Part shown: positions 7,319 through 12,191 of the stretch, in pieces
Layout of the letters: each line of letters begins with the position of its first letter
How positions within the stretch are numbered: position 1 is the stretch's first letter
Assembly: GCA_903909295.1 (NCBI GenBank)
Contig: CAIVVG010000207.1
Location: 1-12,191 of the forward strand
DNA from: an uncultured Chlamydiae bacterium
GTDB taxonomy: Bacteria; Chlamydiota; Chlamydiia; Chlamydiales; SM23-39
Reading direction: 5' to 3'
Length of the DNA stretch: 12,191 bases
Program-made: the position numbers and the translations under genes
Notes under the pieces: generated by a model
Told to the model about the DNA's origin: nothing
Databases searched by the model: none
Seen by the model: the letters and a program-made list of their open reading frames with translations, nothing else

Positions 7319-7723
7319 ATGCGCACTATAGCCCTCTATCTCGCCTGGCTCGTTGCCCTCGTCGGCACCCTCTCATCCCTCTATTACGGAGAAGTGCTCC
7401 GCATCGAGCCCTGCCAGCTCTGCTGGTACCAGAGAACGATGTGGTTTCCCCTCGCCATTCTCCTCGGCATCGCCACCTACCGCGCCGATTTCCGGATCAT
7501 CCCCTACGCGCTCGCCCTCGTCTCAGTGGGAGTTTCCTTCGCCATCTACCAAATGCTCGGCGAACACTTCCCCAGCCTTCACATCACTTCGCTCTGCGGC
7601 TTTGGCGCCGACTGCTCCATTCCCGTCATGGCCTTCTTCAACCTTCTCTCGATCCCGACCTTGAGCGCTATCGGCTTTGGAGCGGAGATTGTTCTGCTCC
7701 TCTTCGCCTTTTTCCACGATTGA
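7319..7723 (+). CDS. dsbB: DsbB/BdbC-like quinone-linked disulfide oxidase
   Basis: Inner-membrane protein that re-oxidises its DsbA partner and passes electrons to quinone. At 134 residues it is short, like BdbC-type proteins (E. coli DsbB has 176). Four hydrophobic segments are visible at about 5-24, 41-57, 61-79 and 105-132. The first periplasmic pair is in the family motif EPCQLCWYQR (C32, C35). The second pair is C93 and C99 in LCGFGADC, in the loop between membrane segments three and four. The ATG follows the upstream stop by one base, with GGAAAGGGG upstream inside the previous gene. The function is well supported by both cysteine pairs and by the neighbour. Confidence 0.93.
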   Translation: MRTIALYLAWLVALVGTLSSLYYGEVLRIEPCQLCWYQRTMWFPLAILLGIATYRADFRIIPYALALVSVGVSFAIYQMLGEHFPSLHITSLCGFGADCSIPVMAFFNLLSIPTLSAIGFGAEIVLLLFAFFHD

Positions 7724-7745
7724 CGGACAAGAATGCTTATCACTA

Positions 7746-8441
7746 CTACTTTGAACAGACCAAATCCACCGCCGCTCTAGCATGTAGGGCGGTAGCATCC
7801 AAGAGGGGGATGCGGGTGTCTTTTTGGCCGATCAAAAGAGTCAGCTCAGTGCAGCCCAAAACGATTCCTTCAGCGCCTTGTTTTCCTAATTTTTCGATCC
7901 ATGCGATCAGCTTTTCCCTTGAGCTATCGAGGATCTTCCCCACTGTGAGTTCATCGAAAATAATCTTGTGAAGAGACTCTCGATCGTGAGCATCAGGTAT
8001 GAGCGCTTCTATTCCCCATTGATGTAAGAGCCGGTCTTTATAAAAGCTCTCCTCCATGGTCACCTTGGTTCCCAGAAGTCCCACTGTTTTGATCCCTGCT
8101 TTCTGAATGGCCTCGGCTGTAGGATCGGCAATGTGAAGGATAGGGATGTTCACAGCTGCTTCTACCTGAGAGAAGACTTTGTGAATGGCATTTGAGGTAA
8201 GAATCAGAAAATCTGCTCCAGCTGTCTCCAGCTTTTTAGCTAGGTGGGCAATCGCTTTCTCAACCGCCCCCCAATTATCCTGATGGACCAACGTTAAAAT
8301 TCTCTCGAAATTCACTGAGTAAATGATTGCCTCAATCGAATTATGCCCTCCCAATTTGGCATGCATATATTGATTCATGAGTTGATAATAGTGCTGTGTG
8401 GACTCCCAGCTCATTCCTCCAATGACTCCCATGGTCTTCAT
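7746..8441 (-). CDS. Aspartate/glutamate racemase family protein
   Basis: A cofactor-independent racemase of the Asp/Glu/hydantoin superfamily, close in layout to the RacX/YgeA group. It has 231 residues, starting MGVIGGMSWEST, a family hallmark. Two catalytic positions frame the active site. The second is the expected Cys197 in LGCTE. The first falls in LTSNAIHK, where aspartate racemases have Cys (CNTAH) and, as I recall, E. coli YgeA has Thr83; here it is Ser83. The residue numbers coincide with those I recall for the E. coli protein. Substrate cannot be inferred; broad-specificity or altered chemistry is possible. The ATG has GAGG eight bases upstream and overlaps the stop of a 17-codon leader. 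It faces dsbB tail to tail with 22 bases between and no evident terminator. Confidence 0.88.
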   Translation of the reverse strand: MKTMGVIGGMSWESTQHYYQLMNQYMHAKLGGHNSIEAIIYSVNFERILTLVHQDNWGAVEKAIAHLAKKLETAGADFLILTSNAIHKVFSQVEAAVNIPILHIADPTAEAIQKAGIKTVGLLGTKVTMEESFYKDRLLHQWGIEALIPDAHDRESLHKIIFDELTVGKILDSSREKLIAWIEKLGKQGAEGIVLGCTELTLLIGQKDTRIPLLDATALHARAAVDLVCSK

Positions 8442-8491
8442 CTTGATTGCCTCTTTTTCTTTGATAACTGCGCTAATGCATTAACTTTCAT
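8438..8491 (-). CDS. Possible 17-codon leader peptide coupled to the racemase gene
   Basis: An ATG preceded by GGGAG with seven-base spacing opens a short frame encoding MKVNALAQLSKKKRQSR. Its TGA overlaps the racemase ATG (ATGA), the usual geometry of translational coupling. The peptide is basic and has no recognisable domain. It may be a real leader controlling racemase translation, or a chance frame with a good ribosome binding site. It is too short for coding statistics. Confidence 0.4.
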   Translation of the reverse strand: MKVNALAQLSKKKRQSR

Positions 8492-8537
8492 GAATATTCT
8501 CCCAACAACTTTCCCAGCGCCCGAGAACGGGATACCC

Positions 8538-8568
8538 CCAGCATGTTCCCTTAACGGAAACATACTGG
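8538..8568 (-). terminator. RNA hairpin downstream of the exported zinc-ribbon gene
   Basis: Read on the minus strand, CCAGTATGTTTCC and GGGAACATGCTGG pair over 13 positions, two of them G·U, around a GTTAA loop. Pairing is complete only on this strand, which suggests selection as RNA from the minus-strand gene ending at 8591. No T-run follows, so it is not a typical intrinsic terminator; it may be an mRNA 3'-end stabiliser or a processed end. Confidence 0.4.
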
Positions 8569-8590
8569 AAAAGAACGCGCTACACAAAAC

Positions 8591-8965
8591 TTAAGCGCCG
8601 CTGTAACCGCAATTGGGGCAGCGAGTTTGCGCAGGGGAGTACCAATACTCGCTGCCGCAGCGACTGCATTTGATTTTGATGTACACAGACGCAGATGCGG
8701 TAACTTCATCCTCTGAATCAACAAAGCATCCATCCTGGCAAGAACCCAGTTTCGGGAGTGAGATCAGGCTAGTGGGGGAGACGAGAAACAGCCCCTCTTG
8801 TGTGGGACGAATGCAATTAGGCTTTAGAAAAAGTTTCCCTTCGTGGCAAAATTCGATCGATTCAGGCTGGTATGTTTGGATGAGTTGAGTAAGTTCTCCT
8901 CCAGTTGCTCGGTTGAGAAATAGAAATAAGGACAAAATGGACAGTGCAAAAATTTGGCGTAACAT
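8591..8965 (-). CDS. Exported small protein with C-terminal zinc ribbon, unrecognised
   Basis: I do not recognise this gene. The 124-residue product starts MLRQIFALSILSLFLFLNRATGG, a clear Sec signal peptide with probable cleavage near residue 22. The mature part has cysteines at 40, 51, 76 and 80. The C-terminus carries a rubredoxin-like or zinc-ribbon knuckle pair, C100-x2-C103 and C116-x2-C119, with aromatic residues between and a CPNCGYSGA end. The ATG at 8965 is preferred because GGAGAG lies five bases before it; the frame continues upstream to 9028 but that would bury the signal peptide. It is divergent from the lipoprotein gene, and the two starts may overlap. Zinc ribbons are more usual in cytoplasmic proteins, so secretion of one is odd. 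A membrane-anchored topology with the ribbon in the cytoplasm is an alternative. Confidence 0.75.
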   Translation of the reverse strand: MLRQIFALSILSLFLFLNRATGGELTQLIQTYQPESIEFCHEGKLFLKPNCIRPTQEGLFLVSPTSLISLPKLGSCQDGCFVDSEDEVTASASVYIKIKCSRCGSEYWYSPAQTRCPNCGYSGA

Positions 8966-9806
8966 AGTGACTCTCCTGGTTAAAAAAAAGTTTGCAGCCA
9001 TTCTAGATTTGAAATGGATTTTCGTCACGCTTCTTTTCTTCGCAGGATGTCAGCAAAGAGCTAGCACCAACTTGACCCTCGAAGAACGGCAGCAACTTGA
9101 GCCACTGTTCAATTATGTATTCTTTCAGAATCCCGGCGTGTTTGTCCTCTTTGGTTCAAAACCGATGAGCGAGTGTTCGTTGCCGCCTCTAGATTCTATG
9201 AGTAAAGAAGAGGCCCAGAAAGCATTTGAATCCATGCCAGAGTCATTGCGTGCGCAAGCTTGTTTAGTTGAATGTCATTTAAATGAGCAGTGGGAGGTAT
9301 GGAAAACGGTCTCCAAAAGATTACCCCTGTCCTCCAAATATCTTCTCATAGAAAAGAATCATGGACAAGGACGCATCCTCTTTTTCGTGCATGTGGTGAA
9401 GTGCCAAGAGGTCATAGCTGCGCACTACCCATACTTCAAGGAGCTGTTGGGAAATGATTTTTCTGTGCCAACTGCGGTCTTGGAGATTCAAAATGAGAGA
9501 TCTGAATTTTGGAACAAAGCCCTAACAGATCACAAAGCGATGGGGCTCCTCTTCGGATTTGGAGAGGAGAATATCGCCCTCTTCGATTGCCCCTCAAGCG
9601 AATGTTGTTTTGCATCGAAAAGTGACCCATTTAGTCAGGCCAGCGCTAAGGAATTCCCTATCCCCACGTTTCTTACAACGCCCAACCATCCCATGATTCA
9701 CCAATATGAGAGTGAGAGGGAGCAGATACGTAAGTTATACAACGAGCAGGACATGCTGGAGATATCCCTAAATGGGTTGTGTGATTCGGCCGTTTTAGAC
9801 AGATGA
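8937..9806 (+). CDS. Putative lipoprotein, unrecognised
   Basis: I do not recognise this gene. The frame is open for 289 residues from the ATG at 8937, which has AAGGA four bases upstream. The key feature is a lipobox, WIFVTLLFFAGC, giving a lipidated Cys38 by this start. That would be a long leader and would overlap the divergent gene by 29 bases. An in-frame GTG at 8967, or TTG at 9009 giving the compact leader MKWIFVTLLFFAGC, removes the overlap but has no Shine-Dalgarno; the last gives the most typical lipoprotein signal. The mature part is globular, with about eight further cysteines (for example FDCPSSECCF), no further membrane segment and no repeats. No known domain is evident. Probably envelope-located, hence a possible substrate for disulfide-forming enzymes. 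Confidence 0.72.
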   Translation: MDSAKIWRNIVTLLVKKKFAAILDLKWIFVTLLFFAGCQQRASTNLTLEERQQLEPLFNYVFFQNPGVFVLFGSKPMSECSLPPLDSMSKEEAQKAFESMPESLRAQACLVECHLNEQWEVWKTVSKRLPLSSKYLLIEKNHGQGRILFFVHVVKCQEVIAAHYPYFKELLGNDFSVPTAVLEIQNERSEFWNKALTDHKAMGLLFGFGEENIALFDCPSSECCFASKSDPFSQASAKEFPIPTFLTTPNHPMIHQYESEREQIRKLYNEQDMLEISLNGLCDSAVLDR

Positions 9807-9859
9807 GCTCCCTATTATTCCCAATTGCCCCATAAGAGGGGTCCTCCAGCCCCGGGCAG

Positions 9860-9883
9860 CCTTACTTGAGTATTGAAGTAAGG
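9860..9883 (+). terminator. Stem-loop after the lipoprotein gene
   Basis: CCTTACTT and AAGTAAGG pair perfectly over eight bases around GAGTATTG, 54 bases after the lipoprotein stop. Only TTT follows, so termination would be inefficient; a role in mRNA stability is possible. Confidence 0.3.
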
Positions 9884-9914
9884 TTTGCTAAAATAAGGGA
9901 GAAAAAGCCGCCTG

Positions 9915-9948
9915 TTTTTTCTCTCTGTGCACTCTGCGTCTCTGCGGT
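9915..9948. repeat. CTCTGCG-type dispersed repeat, partial copy
   Basis: This stretch reads TTTTTTCTCTCTGTG, then CACTCTGCGTCTCTGCGGT. It matches the right half of the copy at 5293-5369, lacking one CTTTGCGTT unit and the left arm. It is therefore a truncated member of the same family, in the same orientation. Confidence 0.75.
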
Positions 9949-9965
9949 CATTATCGCATAATGAC
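9947..9965. other. Short perfect stem-loop abutting the repeat
   Basis: GTCATTAT and ATAATGAC are perfectly complementary around CGC, and the first arm overlaps the last two bases of the dispersed repeat. It could be an operator, part of the repeat's end, or chance. No T-run follows on either strand. Confidence 0.35.
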
Positions 9966-10040
9966 AAGGGGACTATTGCGTCCTGTATTCTGTGGCCAAG
10001 GCCAAGGTAATTATCCTGATTGTCAAGATAGGGCATCGCC

Positions 10041-10175
10041 GTGAAATCTATCGCTAGCAATCAATGCGCGGAATTCATCCTTTCGGCAGTCCAGTTCTTG
10101 ACTGACCTCGGCATTTATCAGCAATTACAAGCGCCTTCCGGTTCTTTTCGTTTTCTGGAAGATTATTTTTTTTAG
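10041..10175 (+). CDS. Doubtful 44-codon open frame
   Basis: A GTG-initiated frame encodes a 44-residue product beginning MKSIASNQCAEFILSAVQF and ending FRFLEDYFF. There is only a weak AGGG upstream. Its last codons coincide with a terminator-like hairpin and T-run, which suggests the frame is fortuitous or the remnant of a gene. No family is recognised. Confidence 0.15.
   Translation: MKSIASNQCAEFILSAVQFLTDLGIYQQLQAPSGSFRFLEDYFF
10135..10173 (+). terminator. Intrinsic-terminator-like hairpin upstream of thymidine kinase
   Basis: CTTCCGG and CTGGAAG form a seven-base stem with one G·U around a 13-base T-rich loop, followed at once by ATTATTTTTTTT. This is the best intrinsic-terminator candidate in the window. 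It lies about 330 bases beyond the lipoprotein stop and about 110 before the thymidine kinase start, so it ends either a long 3' untranslated region, an unannotated small RNA, or an attenuated tdk leader. Confidence 0.5.
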
Positions 10176-10185
10176 GCGATGAATT

Positions 10186-10205
10186 TTTGCAGCAGCTGCT
10201 GCAAA
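10186..10205. promoter_or_regulatory. Perfect 20-base palindrome ahead of thymidine kinase
   Basis: The sequence TTTGCAGCAGCTGCTGCAAA is its own reverse complement, with no spacer. It lies 76 bases before the tdk ATG and just after the terminator-like hairpin. Such symmetry suits a dimeric DNA-binding regulator. GCAGCAGCTGCTGC is low in complexity, however, and no promoter could be placed confidently around it. Confidence 0.35.
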
Positions 10206-10281
10206 GATGAGAACGCGCTCATCAAGTCCTATTCAAAAAATGAGCCAAGCAGTAGTGTGGTTGGATGCAATGGAGGCAAAT

Positions 10282-10899
10282 ATGGCAAAGCTCTACTTTC
10301 GATATGGCACTGTGGGAAGTGCGAAGACGCTCAATCTGCTCGCGGTGGCGCATAACTACAGACAGCAGGGGAAAAAGGTTCTTTTGATGACGCCCGATCT
10401 GGATGTCCGGTTTGGGCGAGGGGCGATCAAGTCGAGGACGGGTCTCGAGATGCAGGCCGATGTACTGATCGTGGACGAATCTTCCCTACAGGGAGTGAAC
10501 TACGAGGGGGTGAGCTGTATCCTCGTCGATGAGGTGCAATTTTTACTTCCGTCGGTCATCGATGCGTTCAGGGACATCACTCTCGAGCACAATATCCCCA
10601 TTTTGTGCTACGGACTCAGGACCAATTTTAAAAGTCTCCTCTTCAACGGCTCTCGCCGTCTCATGGAGCTTGCCGATGCGATTGAAGAGGTGAAGGCGAC
10701 TTGCTACTACTGCAATCGGAAGTCGGTCGTCAATCTCAAGCGGGTCAATGGGCGGGCTGTCTCTGAAGGGCCCGATATCGAATTGGGCACGGAAGAAAAA
10801 TACTTGCCGACGTGCTTTAAATGCTATCGGAAAGAGCTCGCTGATTCAGCTGGAGGAAGTGCTCTTTCCAGTGGTACCCATCTAGCAGGTGTTCGCTAG
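10282..10899 (+). CDS. tdk: Thymidine kinase, type II
   Basis: Phosphorylates thymidine with ATP in the salvage route to dTTP. The 205-residue product starts MAKLYFRYG, the family's usual opening, and has GGAGG five bases before this ATG, so I reject the open frame extending to 10207. Visible features: a P-loop at 9-16; the DEVQF motif (83-87) with catalytic Glu84; the lasso and thymidine-binding region; and a zinc site with C141/C144 and C178/C181. The P-loop is unusual, GTVGSAKT, with Ala14 where the Walker A consensus and typical thymidine kinases (SGKS/T) have Gly. All other motifs are intact, so it is probably active. The last roughly 24 residues after CYRK look like a low-information tail created by overlap with the opposing DTW gene. 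Known Chlamydia lack this enzyme as far as I recall. Confidence 0.92.
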   Translation: MAKLYFRYGTVGSAKTLNLLAVAHNYRQQGKKVLLMTPDLDVRFGRGAIKSRTGLEMQADVLIVDESSLQGVNYEGVSCILVDEVQFLLPSVIDAFRDITLEHNIPILCYGLRTNFKSLLFNGSRRLMELADAIEEVKATCYYCNRKSVVNLKRVNGRAVSEGPDIELGTEEKYLPTCFKCYRKELADSAGGSALSSGTHLAGVR

Positions 10900-11275
10900 G
10901 GAGTCCTAAAATGCGGTGCGCGATGTAGAGCGCCTCGATGGAGGAGAGGCCCGATTGGGGATCGGGGCAGTCGGTTTGGCGACGGGGATAAGCCGTTTGG
11001 AAGAGGGGTGGCAAACTGCGCGCTTCCATCGGTGGGAGCTGCCGTTCCATGACTTGCGCCAATCTCCAGGTTCCATCGATGAGCAAGAGCCCTCTGCCCC
11101 GGTCGGCGGCTGTAAGCACCGGCGCGCCTACTTTGAGGAGCAAATAGCCAGGCATTGGGGGAAGGGGATCAATCGGATAGGTGTAGAATACGAGTCCGGG
11201 ATCGGTCTCGAGGCCGCGGAGGGAGCATTTTTTCAGATTTTCGCGGCGGTGTCTAAGAATCAAAGAGCTTGGCAT
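10817..11275 (-). CDS. DTW/Tsr3-like aminocarboxypropyltransferase
   Basis: Probably transfers the 3-amino-3-carboxypropyl group of S-adenosylmethionine to a uridine (TapT/DTW type) or modified uridine (Tsr3 type) of tRNA or rRNA. In 152 residues the signature is LLLIDGTWRLAQVM (D67, T69, W70), followed by LPPLFQTAYPRRQ and GLSSIEALYIAHRILG, the two conserved blocks shared by DTW and Tsr3 proteins. The N-terminal zinc-binding cysteines of many DTW proteins are absent; instead it begins with a basic LRHRRENLKKCSL stretch. RNA substrate is therefore open. The ATG at 11275, with AAGG upstream, overlaps the uvrD stop by 23 bases, implying coupling. At its other end it overlaps tdk tail to tail by 83 bases. 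Confidence 0.8.
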   Translation of the reverse strand: MPSSLILRHRRENLKKCSLRGLETDPGLVFYTYPIDPLPPMPGYLLLKVGAPVLTAADRGRGLLLIDGTWRLAQVMERQLPPMEARSLPPLFQTAYPRRQTDCPDPQSGLSSIEALYIAHRILGLPSEHLLDGYHWKEHFLQLNQRALSDSI

Positions 11276-12191
11276 CGACGACCTTGAAGAGGTGTTTGGG
11301 AATCTCAAAGAGGAAACGGGAGGGGTTGGTGGGATAGGGCTTCCCCATCCGCATGCGGGAGCGGGCCATGCTGAGAGTTAAAAAGCGCCGAGCGCGGGTA
11401 ATGCCGACGTAGAGGAGTCTCCGCTCTTCTTCGAGCCCTGTTTGCATCATACTTTTCTCATGGGGCAAGATCCCATCTTCGAGTCCGACGAGAAAACAGG
11501 CGGGAAACTCAAGCCCTTTAGCGCTATGAAAGGTCATCAGATGGACCCGGTCCTCTTGGCTCTGTTTTACGCTGCTGGGGATCATCGGATGGGCGAGGGT
11601 CATTTGACCGATGAACTGTTGCAGAGTGGCCCCGGCTTCCTGTTCATACTGAGCAAGTCCGTTGACGCACTCTTGCACGTTTTCCCACTTGAACTCGCGC
11701 ATCTTGTCGCTCTTGACCTCTTCTTCAATGGCCTTTTTGTAATTGATCTGCTCGAGGAGCCAGGTGAGCGTTTCGGAAAGAGCGCCTGCCGCTACCTTGC
11801 GAGCGGCTGTCTCGATCAAGTTGATGAAGGTGCGCGCTCCTTGCACCCCTTTAGGGTGATGGGGGACCGGTTTTGTCCCTGCAGCGACCTGTTTGAGCAA
11901 ATCCCACAAAGGGACCGCGGTCGTCCGGTTCTCTTGGGTCAATTCATCGAGGAAGGCATCGGATACGCCGCGGCGCGGAACGTTGATGATGCGGAGGAGC
12001 GCCTCTTGGTCGAGCGGATTGGAGATCACCCGTAAATAGGCGAGGAGGTCTTTGATCTCGCCTCGCTCGGAAAACTCGAGCCCGCCAAACACTTCGTACG
12101 GAATGCCCCTGACCCAGCCCCCGTCTTTTTGCCAGCTCGCATTCATGAGCGCCATCTCAAACCCTCTCGACAGAGCGTTTGAGCGGTACAA
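11253..12191 (-). CDS. uvrD: UvrD/PcrA-type superfamily 1 DNA helicase, C-terminal part (5' end outside window)
   Basis: ATP-driven 3'-5' helicase for nucleotide-excision and mismatch repair or replication restart. Only 312 residues are visible; the Walker A and B region lies beyond the right edge. The first visible codon, TTG, is internal. Motif IV is at the edge as YRSNALSR. Next come the 2B-domain blocks VRGIPYEVFGGLEFSERGEI and NVPRRGVSD, motif V as VHLMTFHSAKGLEF (216-229) followed by LEDGILPHEKS, and motif VI as EEERRLLYVGITRAR (254-268). The end, NPSRFLFEIP, then about 15 residues, is short, without the C-terminal extension of PcrA. UvrD, PcrA and Rep cannot be separated from this fragment. 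It leads the overlapping pair uvrD-DTW. Confidence 0.94.
   Translation of the reverse strand: MYRSNALSRGFEMALMNASWQKDGGWVRGIPYEVFGGLEFSERGEIKDLLAYLRVISNPLDQEALLRIINVPRRGVSDAFLDELTQENRTTAVPLWDLLKQVAAGTKPVPHHPKGVQGARTFINLIETAARKVAAGALSETLTWLLEQINYKKAIEEEVKSDKMREFKWENVQECVNGLAQYEQEAGATLQQFIGQMTLAHPMIPSSVKQSQEDRVHLMTFHSAKGLEFPACFLVGLEDGILPHEKSMMQTGLEEERRLLYVGITRARRFLTLSMARSRMRMGKPYPTNPSRFLFEIPKHLFKVVDAKLFDS

Larger units (their letters stand above)
9807..10281. other. 475-base intergenic region rich in hairpins and repeats
   Basis: No convincing protein gene lies here. From left to right it holds a stem-loop at 9860-9883, a partial dispersed repeat at 9915-9948, a stem-loop at 9947-9965, a doubtful short frame at 10041-10175 with a terminator-like hairpin at its end, a perfect 20-base palindrome at 10186-10205, and the thymidine kinase ribosome binding site GGAGG at 10272-10276. 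A minus-strand frame at 9815-10060 reads through the repeat and is probably not a gene. Confidence 0.7.

Noticed and set aside
7441..7971. 176-codon plus-strand frame
   Set aside because: It overlaps dsbB in another frame and then the racemase gene in antisense; it is Arg/Ser/Pro-rich as expected of an out-of-frame reading.
8343..8594. 83-codon plus-strand frame
   Set aside because: About 40% is antisense to the racemase gene, and the rest covers the leader frame and the hairpin; the composition is unlike a protein with a known fold.
9815..10060. 81-codon minus-strand frame in the 9807-10281 gap
   Set aside because: It runs through the partial repeat (DRRDAECTERK) and a stem-loop, with no ribosome binding site or family resemblance.
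10098..10126. Promoter with TTGACT as -35 before tdk
   Set aside because: The base run 17 positions downstream (GCAATT) is a poor -10 box, and a terminator-like hairpin follows, so I do not annotate it.
10207..10281. N-terminal extension of thymidine kinase
   Set aside because: The ATG at 10282 has an excellent GGAGG and matches the family N-terminus; the extra 25 residues carry no recognisable motif.
1..12191. A new defence, mobile or biosynthetic system
   Set aside because: I looked on both strands for transposases, integrases, toxin-antitoxin pairs, CRISPR repeats and synthase clusters and saw none; apart from the exported pair the genes are housekeeping families.

Overview
The window looks like chromosome from a member of the Chlamydiae, most likely a relative of the environmental (Parachlamydia/Simkania-type) lineages and not of Chlamydia itself. 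Three things point there. First, the glycerol-3-phosphate acyltransferase is the soluble, plant-plastid-like type used by chlamydiae. Second, the order rpmF, plsX, (rng) cafE, plsB is the one I recall from Chlamydia trachomatis, as are the adjacent pairs pcnB/lpxB and dsbA-like/dsbB. Third, a type II thymidine kinase is present, which fits an environmental relative better than Chlamydia. Base composition is close to balanced by eye, richer in G+C than I expect for Chlamydia. Species cannot be settled from the sequence alone.

Layout. Positions 1-6613 hold one long minus-strand series, read from right to left: pcnB (poly(A) polymerase), lpxB (lipid A disaccharide synthase), a YceD/DUF177 protein, rpmF (ribosomal protein L32), plsX, rng (RNase G) and plsB, which runs off the left edge. 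Spacing is mostly short or overlapping, so this could be a single operon joining RNA decay, ribosome assembly and lipid synthesis. It is interrupted by two strong inverted repeats, one between pcnB and lpxB and one between rpmF and plsX. Both could cut or modulate transcription.

From a 59-base divergent region, a tightly coupled plus-strand pair runs rightward at 6673-7723: a DsbA-like thiol oxidoreductase and a DsbB-like membrane oxidase. Together they form a disulfide-forming system, presumably for the cysteine-crosslinked chlamydial envelope. A minus-strand Asp/Glu racemase-family gene faces it at 7746-8441 and is preceded by a possible 17-codon leader.

The least understood part is 8538-10281. 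It has two divergent unrecognised genes for exported cysteine-rich proteins (one with a C-terminal zinc ribbon, one a predicted lipoprotein) and then about 475 bases without a convincing gene. That gap contains several hairpins, a second copy of the CTCTGCG dispersed repeat and a perfect 20-base palindrome.

The right end carries thymidine kinase (plus strand), a DTW/Tsr3-like aminocarboxypropyltransferase (minus) that overlaps the kinase gene tail to tail by 83 bases, and the C-terminal part of a UvrD/PcrA helicase (minus) that overlaps the DTW gene by 23 bases. I found no CRISPR array, prophage, transposase gene, rRNA or tRNA. Most of the window is housekeeping. The candidates for something new are the exported pair, the repeats and the small leader.
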